The notes below the pieces were generated by a model. The model saw only the letters and a list, made by a program, of their open reading frames with translations, did no database searches and had not been told where the DNA came from. Of a DNA stretch of 21,672 nt, positions 5,754 through 14,602 are shown in pieces (the first letter of the stretch is position 1; each line of letters opens with the position of its first letter). Where the stretch lies: positions 1-21,672 of the forward strand of contig JBFJWU010000009.1 in assembly GCA_041623475.1 (NCBI GenBank). Direction: 5' to 3'. Source of the DNA: JBFJWU01 sp041623475 [NCBI: bacterium] (GTDB lineage: Bacteria; J088). The translations under genes and the position numbers were made by a program.

Positions 5754-6419
5754 TTGACGCATTTAATCGAAATCACGCGGGACGACAGCCGGACCCTGCG
5801 CCACCCTGATCACGCCGAAACCTACCATTCCACGTTCGGAGCTGTCACTGAGTCCCGGCACGTCTTTATCGACAGATCCGGATTCGCTCTTTCGCTGCAC
5901 TCTGCCGACAGGCGCATTGTGCTGGAGTTTGGCCTGGGTACAGGACTCAACTTTCTCCTGGCTGCGGATGCCGCCATCACCAACGGTGTTCAACTGTCCT
6001 ATACAGCCGTGGAGTCACGTCAGGTAGATTCACAAACCGTACGCCTCCTTGAATACCAGCAATGGTTGCGTACCCCTGGCCTGGCGATGCGTTATTGTCA
6101 GTGGCTCGATGGAGCCACCGACCAGATTGACCCGTTGCTGTCACTGGAAATCGTTGCGAATTGGACAGACCTGACAACGCCCGGTTCGGGCAACGTGGAT
6201 TTTGTATTCCACGACGCATTCAGCCCGGCGAACAATCCGGACGGCTGGACCAGCGAGTTATTGCAATTCGAATCGCGGCAGTTAAAAAGCGGCGGTATTT
6301 TTGTCACTTACGCGGCGCGGCGTGACCTGTCCAACAAGCTGCAACTTGCCGGACTGCAGGCGCGGCGCATTCCCGGACCACCCGGAAAACGACAGATGAC
6401 TATCGCCATCAAGAAATGA
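5754..6419 (+). CDS. Stand-alone MnmC-type (DUF752) SAM-dependent methyltransferase
   Basis: A 221-residue class I methyltransferase resembling the N-terminal domain of MnmC, which adds the final methyl of mnm5s2U34 in tRNA. Evidence: HAETYHSTFGAVTESRHVFI near the N-terminus, the SAM-binding LEFGLGTGLNFLL (residues about 57-69), DFVFHDAFSPANNPDGWTSELL (the family's D-x-F-x-P-x-x-NP-x-x-W motif), and a C-terminal GPPGKRQM resembling GxGxKR. The FAD-dependent MnmC oxidase domain is absent, as in organisms using single-domain MnmC2. The start is TTG with no clear ribosome binding site, 34 bases after the methyltransferase fragment, so translation may be coupled to it. Its 3' end overlaps the convergent tsaC by 11 bases. 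tRNA specificity is inferred from the family; the protein is rather divergent. Confidence 0.7.
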   Translation: MTHLIEITRDDSRTLRHPDHAETYHSTFGAVTESRHVFIDRSGFALSLHSADRRIVLEFGLGTGLNFLLAADAAITNGVQLSYTAVESRQVDSQTVRLLEYQQWLRTPGLAMRYCQWLDGATDQIDPLLSLEIVANWTDLTTPGSGNVDFVFHDAFSPANNPDGWTSELLQFESRQLKSGGIFVTYAARRDLSNKLQLAGLQARRIPGPPGKRQMTIAIKK

Positions 6420-6987
6420 TAATCGGTCCGTCGCGAAAAACGTGGACCCGGCCGTCCCGGATGCCGACAACGGTACTGGGTTTTCCACCGCCTGGCCCAT
6501 CGTCTCCTGCCCATACAGGAACCTCGGGAAAGTAGTCAAGGAATCGCTCGACCGTCGTCGCTGGTGGCATTCCCGACGGATTCGCCGAAGTCGCCGTCAG
6601 TGGCACGGCTTCGGCCTCGATAAACTCACGCAGCAGCGCCATGCCTGGTACCCGTACGCCAATTGTTCCAGTACCGGCAGACACCTGGTCCGGAACGCCG
6701 GCTGCCGCCGCCAGAACCACCGTCAAGGGACCGGGCCAGTACTGGTCTGCAAGGGCCTCCAGCTCACAAGGAAACTCTCTGGTCCAGCGGACAACCATTG
6801 CCTTGTCGGACGCAATCAGGGGAATCGGGTCTGTGCGGGCCGATTTCAAGGCCAGAATCCGGGTAATCGCGTCCGGACGGTCCACTCGCGCGACCAGGCC
6901 AAACGTTGATTCAGTCGGCAAACCGACGACACCCCCGTCAGCCAGGATATTGCCGACCGCTTCGGGATCCGTGATCCGGTAACTCAT
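6409..6987 (-). CDS. tsaC: L-threonylcarbamoyladenylate synthase (Sua5/YciO/YrdC family)
   Basis: A 192-residue YrdC-fold enzyme that makes threonylcarbamoyl-AMP from threonine, bicarbonate and ATP, the first step of t6A37 tRNA modification, in the cytoplasm. The signature GGVVGLPTESTFGL (18-31) corresponds to the family PTET-x-YGL. LKSARTDPIPLI supplies the K and R nucleotide ligands, TATSANPSGMPP the S-x-N pair, and GGGKPSTVVGI the C-terminal loop. Length fits TsaC rather than the longer Sua5, which has an extra C-terminal domain. It is the last gene of a mdh-epimerase-tsaC group, 11 bases downstream of the epimerase. Its 3' end overlaps the convergent methyltransferase gene. YciO-type paralogues of unknown activity share the fold, so the exact role is likely but not certain. 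Confidence 0.85.
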   Translation of the reverse strand: MSYRITDPEAVGNILADGGVVGLPTESTFGLVARVDRPDAITRILALKSARTDPIPLIASDKAMVVRWTREFPCELEALADQYWPGPLTVVLAAAAGVPDQVSAGTGTIGVRVPGMALLREFIEAEAVPLTATSANPSGMPPATTVERFLDYFPEVPVWAGDDGPGGGKPSTVVGIRDGRVHVFRDGPIIIS

Positions 6988-6998
6988 TGGTATTCCGG

Positions 6999-7991
6999 TC
7001 AGGCGTAACCGTTTTTGCGAAACCAGGCGACCGCTTCTTCGACAGAAACCTCGATCGGGGTCTGGGGCAAACCCAGCTCCGTGATTGCCCGCGACGGGTC
7101 GTAAAAAAGGTTCTGCGTCGTGTACATGGCTGTCTTGTAGGTGATCATAGGTGGCTTGCCCCGCAGGTCCGCGACGGCCTCCATAACTTTCGCCGCACGG
7201 GCGATCATCTTTACGGACAGGCGGCGTTCCTTGCCGCCCTCGATCCCGGCGACGCGCTTGACGATCCTGATGAACTCGCGGAATGTAACGTTGCCGTCCT
7301 TGTTGGCCAAAAGATAGCCGCGGCCGACCTCGCCTTTCTCCATGGCCAGCAGGTGGCCTCGCGCCACATCGCGAACGTCAACGGCATTGATGCCGCCAGG
7401 AAGGTAACCTGGCATCTCCCCCCGCAGTACGTTCAACAGGATCTTGCCGGTCGGTGTCGGCATCCGGTCCCCGGGACCGAATGGAAAAGCGGGATTTACG
7501 ATTACAGCGGGCAACCCCTGCGCAATCAAGGCGCGCACTTCCTGTTCGCTTATGTATTTGGACAACACATAGTCATTGCCAAATTCCCACTGGTTGAAAC
7601 CGGTCTCTTCAGTCGCCGGACTGCCGTCATTGTTGACGCCCTTGGCCGCGATACTGCTGGTAAAAACGACTTTTTGGACACCCTCGTCCATTGCGTTGCG
7701 CAGCAACGTTCGGGCGCCTTCGACATTGACCCGGTACATCAAAGCCGGGTCCTTGAGCCAGATCGCATAGATTGCAGCCAGGTGGTAAATCCGCTCGATG
7801 CCTTTGACAGGTGCTCGCAGCGATGCGGCGTCCGTCAGATCGGCTTCGACAAACTCAACGTCCAGACCGTCCAGTGGACTGCGATCCTCGCCAGGCATAA
7901 CCATGACTCGCACATCGTCGCCCTGTTCCAGGCACATACGTACAACGTGGTTGCCAATAAACCCGGTTCCACCGGTAACAAGGACCGTCAT
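6999..7991 (-). CDS. NAD(P)-dependent epimerase/dehydratase, extended SDR, HpnA/dihydroflavonol-reductase-like
   Basis: A 330-residue extended short-chain dehydrogenase. The Rossmann motif TGGTGFIG is at 6-13, D51-L-T-D follows strand 3, IYHLAA (68-73) binds cofactor, TSSIAAKG is at 111-118 and the catalytic Y141xxxK145 lies in NDYVLSKYISEQ. Downstream, NPAFPFGPGDRMPTPTG and NAVDVRDVARGHLLAMEKG strongly resemble the hopanoid-associated sugar epimerase HpnA and plant-type dihydroflavonol reductases. No hopanoid genes are visible nearby, so the substrate is unknown. The gene starts three bases after the mdh stop codon and is followed closely by tsaC, suggesting one transcript. No signal peptide or membrane segment is apparent, so a cytoplasmic location is expected. 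Confidence 0.8.
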   Translation of the reverse strand: MTVLVTGGTGFIGNHVVRMCLEQGDDVRVMVMPGEDRSPLDGLDVEFVEADLTDAASLRAPVKGIERIYHLAAIYAIWLKDPALMYRVNVEGARTLLRNAMDEGVQKVVFTSSIAAKGVNNDGSPATEETGFNQWEFGNDYVLSKYISEQEVRALIAQGLPAVIVNPAFPFGPGDRMPTPTGKILLNVLRGEMPGYLPGGINAVDVRDVARGHLLAMEKGEVGRGYLLANKDGNVTFREFIRIVKRVAGIEGGKERRLSVKMIARAAKVMEAVADLRGKPPMITYKTAMYTTQNLFYDPSRAITELGLPQTPIEVSVEEAVAWFRKNGYA

Positions 7992-7994
7992 CTG

Positions 7995-8933
7995 TCAGAG
8001 CCGCTTGTCGACTTCTGCAACCAGATCCCTGACGTGGTCAACGCTGTTATCAAATGCAGCCTTCTCGGAATCAGACAGATTCAGTTCGATCACTTTCTCG
8101 ACACCACCGCCGCCAATCACCGCCGGCACCCCCACGTACAGTCCATCGACGCCGTATTCACCATCCAGATGGGCGGCAACCGGCAGGATCCGTTTCTGGT
8201 CATTCAGATAGGCCTGGGCCATGTCGATTGCGCTTTGCGCCGGGCTGTAAAACGCGCTGCCATTGCCCAGCAGGGCGACAATCTCGCCGCCGCCCTTGCG
8301 CGTCCGGTCGACGATCTCATCCATCCGGTCGGCGGAAATAAAATCCGATACCGGAATTCCGCTGATATTGGCCAGGCTTGGCACCGGAACCATCGTATCG
8401 CCATGGCCACCAAGGACCATCGCGTTAATGTCCTTGACACTGAAACCTGTTTCCATAGCGATAAACGACCGGAACCGGGTTGAATCGAGGACGCCGGCCA
8501 TTCCAACCACGTGACTGGTCGGGAAACCGGTCTTCTTCCACATTGTGTAAACCATGGCATCCAGTGGATTCGTGATGACAATGACGAGCGCGCCTTTGGC
8601 GTGCCGGGCGATTCCTTCAGCGACCTGGGACACAATCGACACATTCTTGTCCAGCAAGTCGTCACGGCTCATTCCGGGTTTTCGAGGCAGACCGGCCGTC
8701 ACAATCACAACGTCGGACCCTTCAAGCAACCCATAATCTGATCCTCCCTCGATCCGGACATCAGATCCGGTCAGGGGGGTGGATTCCATCAGGTCAAGTG
8801 CTTTACCCTTGGCAGTGCCTTCAGCAATATCAACCAGTGCCACATCGCCAATTTCATTCAATGCGGCCAGATGGGCCATCGTGCCACCGATCTGACCGGC
8901 GCCAACTAATCCAATCTTGTTACGTACAGGCAT
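7995..8933 (-). CDS. mdh: Malate dehydrogenase, LDH-like type (NAD-dependent)
   Basis: A 312-residue MDH that interconverts malate and oxaloacetate in the TCA cycle. The Rossmann loop GAGQIGG is at 11-17 and D35 in VALVDIAEG favours NAD over NADP. R84 and R90 in LPRKPGMSR give malate specificity (the position that is Q in lactate dehydrogenases). R153 in LDSTRFRS binds substrate, and the proton relay is D150 with H177 in GGHGDTM. This tetrameric LDH-like class is usual in alpha- and deltaproteobacteria and Chlorobi, unlike the dimeric E. coli enzyme. The ATG at 8933 is preferred over one six codons upstream because AAAGGGTGG sits just before it and the protein then begins [13 protein letters not shown]. 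It is the first gene of the mdh-epimerase-tsaC group. An AT-rich stretch at 8955-8990 may contain the promoter. Confidence 0.93.
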   Translation of the reverse strand: MPVRNKIGLVGAGQIGGTMAHLAALNEIGDVALVDIAEGTAKGKALDLMESTPLTGSDVRIEGGSDYGLLEGSDVVIVTAGLPRKPGMSRDDLLDKNVSIVSQVAEGIARHAKGALVIVITNPLDAMVYTMWKKTGFPTSHVVGMAGVLDSTRFRSFIAMETGFSVKDINAMVLGGHGDTMVPVPSLANISGIPVSDFISADRMDEIVDRTRKGGGEIVALLGNGSAFYSPAQSAIDMAQAYLNDQKRILPVAAHLDGEYGVDGLYVGVPAVIGGGGVEKVIELNLSDSEKAAFDNSVDHVRDLVAEVDKRL

Positions 8934-9130
8934 TAACAGCCACCCTTTCAAAAAGCTGGAAATTTAAAATTATCTGCGATTTGCGTATCAAACCACGGCA
9001 TTTGAACACAGTAAACACGGCCATCAGGGCCTGTGAGCAGAGACTCGCTTACTGACCCTGTGCAGAGTGGTTATGGTAACGAAATCGATGTCCGTCTACA
9101 ACTGAATTCGGACCAGTCCCCGATTGGCAA

Positions 9131-9709
9131 TTATTCGTCCGTCCGCCTTTTCAGGGTTAATTCATCGTAATCGTCGATCCACCAACTGGCCCCGTTATCG
9201 ATCGCGACACTGTCCGGCAGTCGCTGCAGCATGCCTCGTAATCGTTCGATTTCGCCTCGCAGTTTTGACAACGTTTCCTCGGCCTGGATAACGGCGGCAG
9301 GCGGCTGCCCGGTCGTCCGGGCCCGTGCCAATGACATCGCCGCCACCTCGTACTGATCGACGGTATCGTTATGACGGTCGACCAGTGAAGCCTGAAGTTC
9401 AGACCAGTATTGCTCGCCCCGGCTGTTTGATTTTTTTTTGTCGCCAGTACTTTTTTTCGGTTGGTAACTGTCGGAACGGTTCCAGTCCGGCCGCGGCCGC
9501 TTGACGTCCGACTCGATGACACTGGGCCAGTATTCGCTGGGAATTGTTGACTTGTCGTCGCTGAAATGGACCGTACCATCACCGTCGACCCATTTGTAAA
9601 CGGTTTTGCGTGATTCGTCAACGGGCTCCGGTTTCGACTCGCCAGACACAGGCGTGGCCGTGACAAGTACAAACATCGCGAGTCCCAGCACGGCCATGGA
9701 TTGCGGCAC
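9131..9709 (-). CDS. Secreted DUF4124-domain protein
   Basis: About 192 residues beginning MPQSMAVLGLAMFVLVTATPVSG, a likely signal peptide, so the product is probably periplasmic. A DUF4124 domain follows (KTVYKWVDGDGTVHFSDD), a short beta-rich module common in proteobacterial envelope proteins and of unknown function. The middle is polar and lysine-rich (QPKKSTGDKKKS), and the C-terminal third contains a helical, coiled-coil-prone stretch (about TLSKLRGEIERLRGMLQRL). The start is uncertain. The GTG at 9709 has AGGAG about 11 bases upstream; the ATG at 9697 would leave the signal peptide without its few preceding residues; the ATG at 9784 would run across the divergent gene's start. A nine-T tract at 9428-9436 lies in the coding region and could be prone to slippage. 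No partner can be deduced from the divergent neighbour. Confidence 0.65.
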   Translation of the reverse strand: MPQSMAVLGLAMFVLVTATPVSGESKPEPVDESRKTVYKWVDGDGTVHFSDDKSTIPSEYWPSVIESDVKRPRPDWNRSDSYQPKKSTGDKKKSNSRGEQYWSELQASLVDRHNDTVDQYEVAAMSLARARTTGQPPAAVIQAEETLSKLRGEIERLRGMLQRLPDSVAIDNGASWWIDDYDELTLKRRTDE

Positions 9710-9775
9710 AATTGCCGCGCTCCTAGACTGTTGAAACCGGGGCGATCGCAAATTCAGCGCTGAGGGAGTCAAAAC

Positions 9776-10354
9776 GTGTCGCATACATTCAGGATACCCA
9801 GTCAGGAAGAATCCGTATTGACCATTCTGGATGTCCAGGAGCGTCTCGTCGGGGCAATGCCACCGGCCTACCTGCAGGGCAACGTCCGGAGAATTGCAAA
9901 ACTGGCCATCGCGGCAAGAATCCTGGACATACCGGTGATCCAGACTGAGCAGTTGCCAATGAAACTGGGGCATACGTTGCCGGTCGTCCAGTCCGAACTA
10001 CCCGATGGAATCCAGCCAATCGAGAAAAATGAATTCGATGGGCTGGCAAATCCGCCGTTCCGCAATGCACTGGACCAGGCCGGGCGCCAGGCGATCATCC
10101 TGACCGGGCTCGAAATACATGTCGGCATCCTCCAGACCGCGCTGGGCCTCGCAGAATCGGGCCGCAGACCGGTGGTAATCGAAGATGCCTGCCTGTGTCG
10201 CCATTCGGTCGATTTTCGCTCCGCCATCCGTTCGCTGATGGCAGCAGGCGTCCTGGTAACGACGTTTGAAACCCTGTTGTACTCCTGGATTGGCAGCGCC
10301 GATAGTCCGGCCTTCAAGGAAATCGGCAACCTGGCAAGTGAACGGGATTATTGA
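9776..10354 (+). CDS. Isochorismatase-fold cysteine-hydrolase homologue (YcaC-like) lacking the catalytic cysteine
   Basis: A 192-residue protein of the isochorismatase/nicotinamidase superfamily, whose active members use an Asp-Lys-Cys triad. Asp19 (LTILDVQERL) and Lys84 (PIEKNEFDG) are present, and the strand-helix that normally reads G-x-E-x-H-V-C is here GLEIHVG. Residue 117 is therefore glycine (codon GGC) where the nucleophilic cysteine is expected. The rest (QTALGLAESGRRPVVIEDA, TTFETLLYSW, FKEIGNLA) follows the YcaC-type pattern. It may be catalytically dead or use another mechanism. The start is GTG at 9776 with GAGGGAG eight bases upstream. The gene is divergent from the DUF4124 gene and converges on pilR with a 36-base gap, so it stands alone. 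Confidence 0.78.
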   Translation: MSHTFRIPSQEESVLTILDVQERLVGAMPPAYLQGNVRRIAKLAIAARILDIPVIQTEQLPMKLGHTLPVVQSELPDGIQPIEKNEFDGLANPPFRNALDQAGRQAIILTGLEIHVGILQTALGLAESGRRPVVIEDACLCRHSVDFRSAIRSLMAAGVLVTTFETLLYSWIGSADSPAFKEIGNLASERDY

Positions 10355-10390
10355 GCGCAAGGTCTGGCTGATGCCGGACGCGATCCGAGT

Positions 10391-11764
10391 CTAGATACCG
10401 AATTTCGACGCTTTATAGCGGAACTGGCGAAACGACAGGCCCAGCAGTTCTGCAGCGCGGTTGCGCACGCCATTCGCTTTGTCCAATGCGGCAATAAACA
10501 GGGCCCGCTCGATTGACGCCATGTACGCCTCGACATCAAAGCCATCAGACGGCTCCGGTAAGTCACCACCGCCTCGATTTACACTCCCGGGATTGAACTC
10601 AGACGGCAGGTCCTGCAACGACAGGCGGCCGCCGGAACTGAGGATAACTGCACGTTCAACAACGTTCTGCAGTTCCCTGACATTGCCGGGGAAATCGTAT
10701 GTCATCAACGCGTCCAGCACGTCCGGCTCGATTTCCAGTGGTTCAATTCCGATCCTCTGGCAGGATTGCAGGCAGAATTCCCGGGCCAGTACCGGGATAT
10801 CGTCTCGTCGTTCCCGCAATGGCGGAACATCAATGCGAAAAACGTTCAACCTGTAAAACAGATCCTCGCGAAAGGTGCCTGCCTGAACCTGCGCCTCCAG
10901 GTCACGGTTTGTGGCGGCAACAAAGCGAACATCCAGTTTTCGCTCGCGCTGCCCCCCCAGACGCCGGACCAGCAGTTCCTGAACCACGCGTAACAATTTC
11001 ACCTGGGCGGCCATAGGCAACTCGCCGATTTCATCCAGGAACAACGTACCGCCGTCGGCCTGTTCCACCAATCCCGGCTTGGCCCGATCTGCACCCGTAA
11101 ACGCGCCCTTTTCGTGCCCGAACAGTTCGGCCTCAACCAGGTTTTCTGGCAGTGCCCCGCAGTTTACGGCCACAAACGGTCGTTCGCAGCGCGATCCAAG
11201 TTCGTGGATTGACCTCGCTACAATCTCTTTGCCAACCCCGCTCTCACCCGTGATCAGGACAGTTGCATCCACCTTGGCAACCCGCTGCACCAGTTCCAGC
11301 AGCCTGTTCATTGCCGCGCTGGCCACCACCATCTGCCCGGCGGCAAGATGGGACCGCAGTTGCTCCCTCAGGCGCTCATTTTCTGTTCCCAGGGCCCGTT
11401 TTTCGAGCGCGCGGCGAACCAGAACACGCAGTTCGTCCAGGTTAAACGGCTTGGTCAGGTAGTCGTATGCACCCAGCTTCATGGCTTCGACGGCATCCTC
11501 GGTACTTCCGTACGCGGTCATCACGATGACCTCGACCGCATCGTCGTGCTGCTTGGCGGCCCGAAGCAGGTCGACACCCGACATCTCGTCCATCCGGACG
11601 TCCGTCAGGATCAGATCCACGGGATGTTCAGAAACAAAGGCCAACGCCGACTCCGCCGATTCGGCAAACTCAGTCGAATAGCCTTCCTCTTCCAGCAGAA
11701 TCCCCAGGGTTTCCCGGACGGACGGCTCGTCATCGACGACCAGGATTTTGGCCGCGTCACCCAT
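10391..11764 (-). CDS. pilR: Type IV pilus sigma-54-dependent response regulator PilR
   Basis: A 457-residue NtrC-family regulator. The receiver domain (5-120) has the phosphoacceptor D55 in LILTDVRMDE and K105. The AAA+ domain has Walker A GESGVGKE (173-180), the sigma-54 contact loop GAFTGA (220-225, intact) and Walker B GGTLFLDE (238-245). A Fis-type helix-turn-helix ends the protein (NRAAELLGLSFRQFRYKA). PilR, phosphorylated by PilS, activates pilA from a sigma-54 promoter in other bacteria. The true start is the ATG at 11764, preceded by GAGGTGG and overlapping the pilS end by eight bases. A longer frame reaching 11992 is only an overlap with pilS. It is the last gene of pilB-T-C-S-R. 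No pilA follows, so the target gene must lie elsewhere. Confidence 0.93.
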   Translation of the reverse strand: MGDAAKILVVDDEPSVRETLGILLEEEGYSTEFAESAESALAFVSEHPVDLILTDVRMDEMSGVDLLRAAKQHDDAVEVIVMTAYGSTEDAVEAMKLGAYDYLTKPFNLDELRVLVRRALEKRALGTENERLREQLRSHLAAGQMVVASAAMNRLLELVQRVAKVDATVLITGESGVGKEIVARSIHELGSRCERPFVAVNCGALPENLVEAELFGHEKGAFTGADRAKPGLVEQADGGTLFLDEIGELPMAAQVKLLRVVQELLVRRLGGQRERKLDVRFVAATNRDLEAQVQAGTFREDLFYRLNVFRIDVPPLRERRDDIPVLAREFCLQSCQRIGIEPLEIEPDVLDALMTYDFPGNVRELQNVVERAVILSSGGRLSLQDLPSEFNPGSVNRGGGDLPEPSDGFDVEAYMASIERALFIAALDKANGVRNRAAELLGLSFRQFRYKASKFGI

Positions 11765-13364
11765 TCGCCACCTCGGCAACTGGCTCGGCAACGGTTGGAC
11801 ATCGAAACTGGAACACGGTTTCGCCTGGTTGCGAGCGAACCAGTTCGACGCGGCCGTCGATCGCATTTGCGGCCGCCCACGCAATCGCCAGTCCCAGGCC
11901 GGTGCCTCCCTTGCGGTTGCCAAAAAACGGTTCGAACAGCCGTTCCTGAATTTCGGGGGCGATTCCAGGGCCTTCGTCGCTGACCCGGACAATCAGGTCA
12001 CGGCCTTCCAGCCCTGCGCCAACGACTACACGGCTGCCGTCAGGTGCCCATTGTGCAGCGTTCAGGACAAGGTTGCCGACGATCTGGTTAAACAGTTCCG
12101 GATCCGCATCAATACCCGCGTCGCCGTCCCGGACGTCAAATTCCAGCTTGATTGGCTGCATCTCCGGATGATTTTCCAGCCGTTCTGACAACCGGTCGAC
12201 CAATGACTGCACCGTCAGGTGGTGATACTGCGATGCAATCGGACGGGCATACTCCAGAAAATCGGACACCAGTTTTTCCAGCCGTTTGATTTCCTTTTCC
12301 TGGATATCGAACAGCCGTTGCTCGTTCTCGCCCAGCGACAACTTGCCACTCAGCAACTGCAGACTGTTCGAAATGGCGGCCAGCGGGTTACGAACCTCGT
12401 GCGCCAGGTTTGCCGACATCTGCCCGATCGCACCCAATCGACGCTGCTCCTCCAGGCTCTCCTCCAGTTTCCGTTTGTCGGTAACATCCTGAAAAATCAA
12501 CAAACGGTTGCCCTCCACAGTCGTCGTCCCGACATCAACCACCGAATACCCCAGCAAATGCTCGGTCGTTCCGTCATTGATCCGGATCTCGCCGTTATCG
12601 TCGGGACCGTCTTTTAACATGGCACCAAGGACGCGCCGTTCGTTACCCGGCCCGGCGACGACGTCGGCAATCCGGCGCCCTGCCCGGTTCAGCAACATAA
12701 TGCGCCCTTCGGCATTGACCAGCCCGATTCCAGACGGTGCGTGCTCAACGATCATTCTGTAGACCTCGCGCATCGTCGCGTAATCCTGGCGCAGATACTC
12801 CAACGCCTGGTCCGTCCGGCGCAGCGTCTCCACCAATCGGCCCGGCAGGATGCCGACCAGAAAGAAAAATCCGAAGTAAATAAAATCCCGGACCAGGATT
12901 GCCCGGACGATTTCGATCCGGTCTGGCGGCGCGATTCCCGGCAGCCAGCCGTTGACTTCCATATAACTGATGGCGGCGACCAACGAAGACGACAGCAACG
13001 CCATCGTCAACGCGAATCGGGTCGAATGCGTAATCGATGTGACGACAATCAGGAAAACATAAAGCGTCACAAACGCTGACGATGTTCCGTCCGTCAGCGC
13101 AATCGGAACCGTCAATACAACCGCATCGAGGATGTACTGCATTGCAACAAATATCTTGTTCAGCCGCAGGTCGGTAAACCGCAGCAGAACCAGCAGATAG
13201 ACGGTTGTCAGGAATGCTGTAACGACAATTGGGAACAGCAGGCCGAGAAACGTTGGCGTTAATCGCCAGTCCTCGGCACCGCCAACCAGTGCCGCCGGTG
13301 CACCAAATACGACGATAACGAGGATCAGCCGGTACAGGACCAGCCTGTCTACCAGGGTCGGCAT
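11757..13364 (-). CDS. pilS: Type IV pilus sensor histidine kinase PilS
   Basis: A 535-residue membrane kinase. About six hydrophobic segments fill residues 9-176, followed by a short linker helix, a PAS domain (about 200-300, with APSGIGLVNAEGRIMLLNRAG), and the dimerisation/phosphoacceptor domain with His322 in ANLAHEVRNPLAAI. The ATPase domain has N435 (NLVLNAAQWA), DEGPG (463-467), LFEPFF (476-481) and GTGLGL (487-492). The six-segment N-terminus and PAS match PilS, which in Pseudomonas senses pilin in the inner membrane and controls PilR. It lies 25 bases after pilC and overlaps pilR, so sensor and regulator are made together. Gene order makes the assignment firmer than the sequence alone, since NtrB-like kinases share the catalytic core. 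Confidence 0.9.
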   Translation of the reverse strand: MPTLVDRLVLYRLILVIVVFGAPAALVGGAEDWRLTPTFLGLLFPIVVTAFLTTVYLLVLLRFTDLRLNKIFVAMQYILDAVVLTVPIALTDGTSSAFVTLYVFLIVVTSITHSTRFALTMALLSSSLVAAISYMEVNGWLPGIAPPDRIEIVRAILVRDFIYFGFFFLVGILPGRLVETLRRTDQALEYLRQDYATMREVYRMIVEHAPSGIGLVNAEGRIMLLNRAGRRIADVVAGPGNERRVLGAMLKDGPDDNGEIRINDGTTEHLLGYSVVDVGTTTVEGNRLLIFQDVTDKRKLEESLEEQRRLGAIGQMSANLAHEVRNPLAAISNSLQLLSGKLSLGENEQRLFDIQEKEIKRLEKLVSDFLEYARPIASQYHHLTVQSLVDRLSERLENHPEMQPIKLEFDVRDGDAGIDADPELFNQIVGNLVLNAAQWAPDGSRVVVGAGLEGRDLIVRVSDEGPGIAPEIQERLFEPFFGNRKGGTGLGLAIAWAAANAIDGRVELVRSQPGETVFQFRCPTVAEPVAEVANG

Positions 13365-13389
13365 GGTCTAAGGCCCCGCCGCAGCGGGA

Positions 13390-14586
13390 TCAGCCTCCTG
13401 CGATAGAAAAGATCGGCATGTACATCGCGCCCAGGAGGGTTCCGACAATGCCACCAATCAACACCATCATGATTGGCTCGATCGCAGACGTAATGGCTTC
13501 GACTGCGGCCTCGACCTGTTCTTCGTAGAACAACGAGACACGTTCCAGCATCTGGTCCAGGCGGCCGGTCTGCTCGCCGACTTCGACCATCTGGATCATC
13601 ATCTGCGGGAAATATTTGGATTCGGACAGCGGCTCTGTGAATGTTTTACCCTCGCGGATACCTTCGATTGCCATCGTAATGTGTTCGGCAATCAGGCGGT
13701 TGCCAACGACACCGCGACAGATTTCCAGTGAATCGACAATCGGCACACCTGATGCCAACAACGTTCCCAACGTTTGATTGAAGCGGGTCAATGCCGTCTT
13801 GTGGATCAGGTTACCGATCAAAGGAACACGCAGCGCCAGCGCATCCAGGTACCACGCAACCTTTTCGTTCTGGGACACAACCTTGAATGTTGTAATGGTT
13901 ACGACAATCGAAATAATGATTGTCACAAAACTTTCCTGCATCCAGTGACTGAGGTTGATAACGCTGACCGTTAACCCCGGTAACTCCCGGCCAAAATCGG
14001 CAAACATCGTCTCAAATGTCGGAATAACCTTGAGCAGCATGATTGCAACGGCGCCAAACGCGATACACAGCGAAATGATCGGATACGTCATCGCCCCTTT
14101 GACTTCCTTGCGAATCTTTTCCTGTTTCTCCAGAAAGATCGCAAGTCGCTGCAAAACGGTATCCAGAACACCTCCGGCCTCGCCCGCCTCAACAAGGTTG
14201 GCATACAGCGTGTCAAACACTTTCGGGTGGCGACGCAAAGAGTCAGCCAGGGTCGCGCCCTGTTCGACCGATTCCTTGACCTGCTCAAGCGCTTTTTTGA
14301 ACATTTTGCTTTCCTGCTGGGCTTTCAGGATGTCAAGCCCCTGGACGATCGGCAGTCCCGCTTCCAGCATGGTCACAAATGTCCGGGTAAAGATAACAAG
14401 GTCGGACACCTTGACATTGCCACCGCTCAGGAATGGAATTTCAAAGGGCGGCTTTTCATCAACCGATATCGGCGTCAGGCCCTTTTTGCGCATTGCCGAG
14501 ACCGCGGCCTCGGTAGAATCAGCGTTTACCGATCCTTTTTTCTCTTTGCCGTCGGCCGTCCGGCCTACATAGACGAATTTCGCCAC
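13390..14586 (-). CDS. pilC: Type IV pilus inner-membrane platform protein PilC
   Basis: A 398-residue protein with two tandem T2SSF domains (about 70-195 and 272-393). The PilC N-terminus is present (FVYVGRTADGKEKKGSVNADS), and each domain has the family helix pattern (FTRTFVTMLEAGLPIVQGLDIL; LTRFNQTLGTLLASGVPI). GEAGGVLD and GEQTGRLD end the corresponding halves. Three membrane segments are visible near 168-190, 218-240 and 370-392. PilC anchors the PilB and PilT motors to the inner membrane and is required for assembly of pilin into the fibre. The start codon is GTG at 14586 with AGGTAGGA just upstream. It lies 16 bases after pilT and 25 before pilS in the same operon. Confidence 0.95.
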   Translation of the reverse strand: MAKFVYVGRTADGKEKKGSVNADSTEAAVSAMRKKGLTPISVDEKPPFEIPFLSGGNVKVSDLVIFTRTFVTMLEAGLPIVQGLDILKAQQESKMFKKALEQVKESVEQGATLADSLRRHPKVFDTLYANLVEAGEAGGVLDTVLQRLAIFLEKQEKIRKEVKGAMTYPIISLCIAFGAVAIMLLKVIPTFETMFADFGRELPGLTVSVINLSHWMQESFVTIIISIVVTITTFKVVSQNEKVAWYLDALALRVPLIGNLIHKTALTRFNQTLGTLLASGVPIVDSLEICRGVVGNRLIAEHITMAIEGIREGKTFTEPLSESKYFPQMMIQMVEVGEQTGRLDQMLERVSLFYEEQVEAAVEAITSAIEPIMMVLIGGIVGTLLGAMYMPIFSIAGG

Positions 14587-14602
14587 CGCGTCCTACCTGT
14601 CT

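Noticed and set aside
6987-8483. A 498-codon open frame on the + strand
   Set aside because: It lies wholly antisense to tsaC, the epimerase and mdh, which have intact family motifs; its translation matches no recognisable fold and is a product of GC-rich codon bias.
10355-10390. Terminator between the convergent isochorismatase-like gene and pilR
   Set aside because: The 36-base gap contains no stable stem or T-run on either strand.
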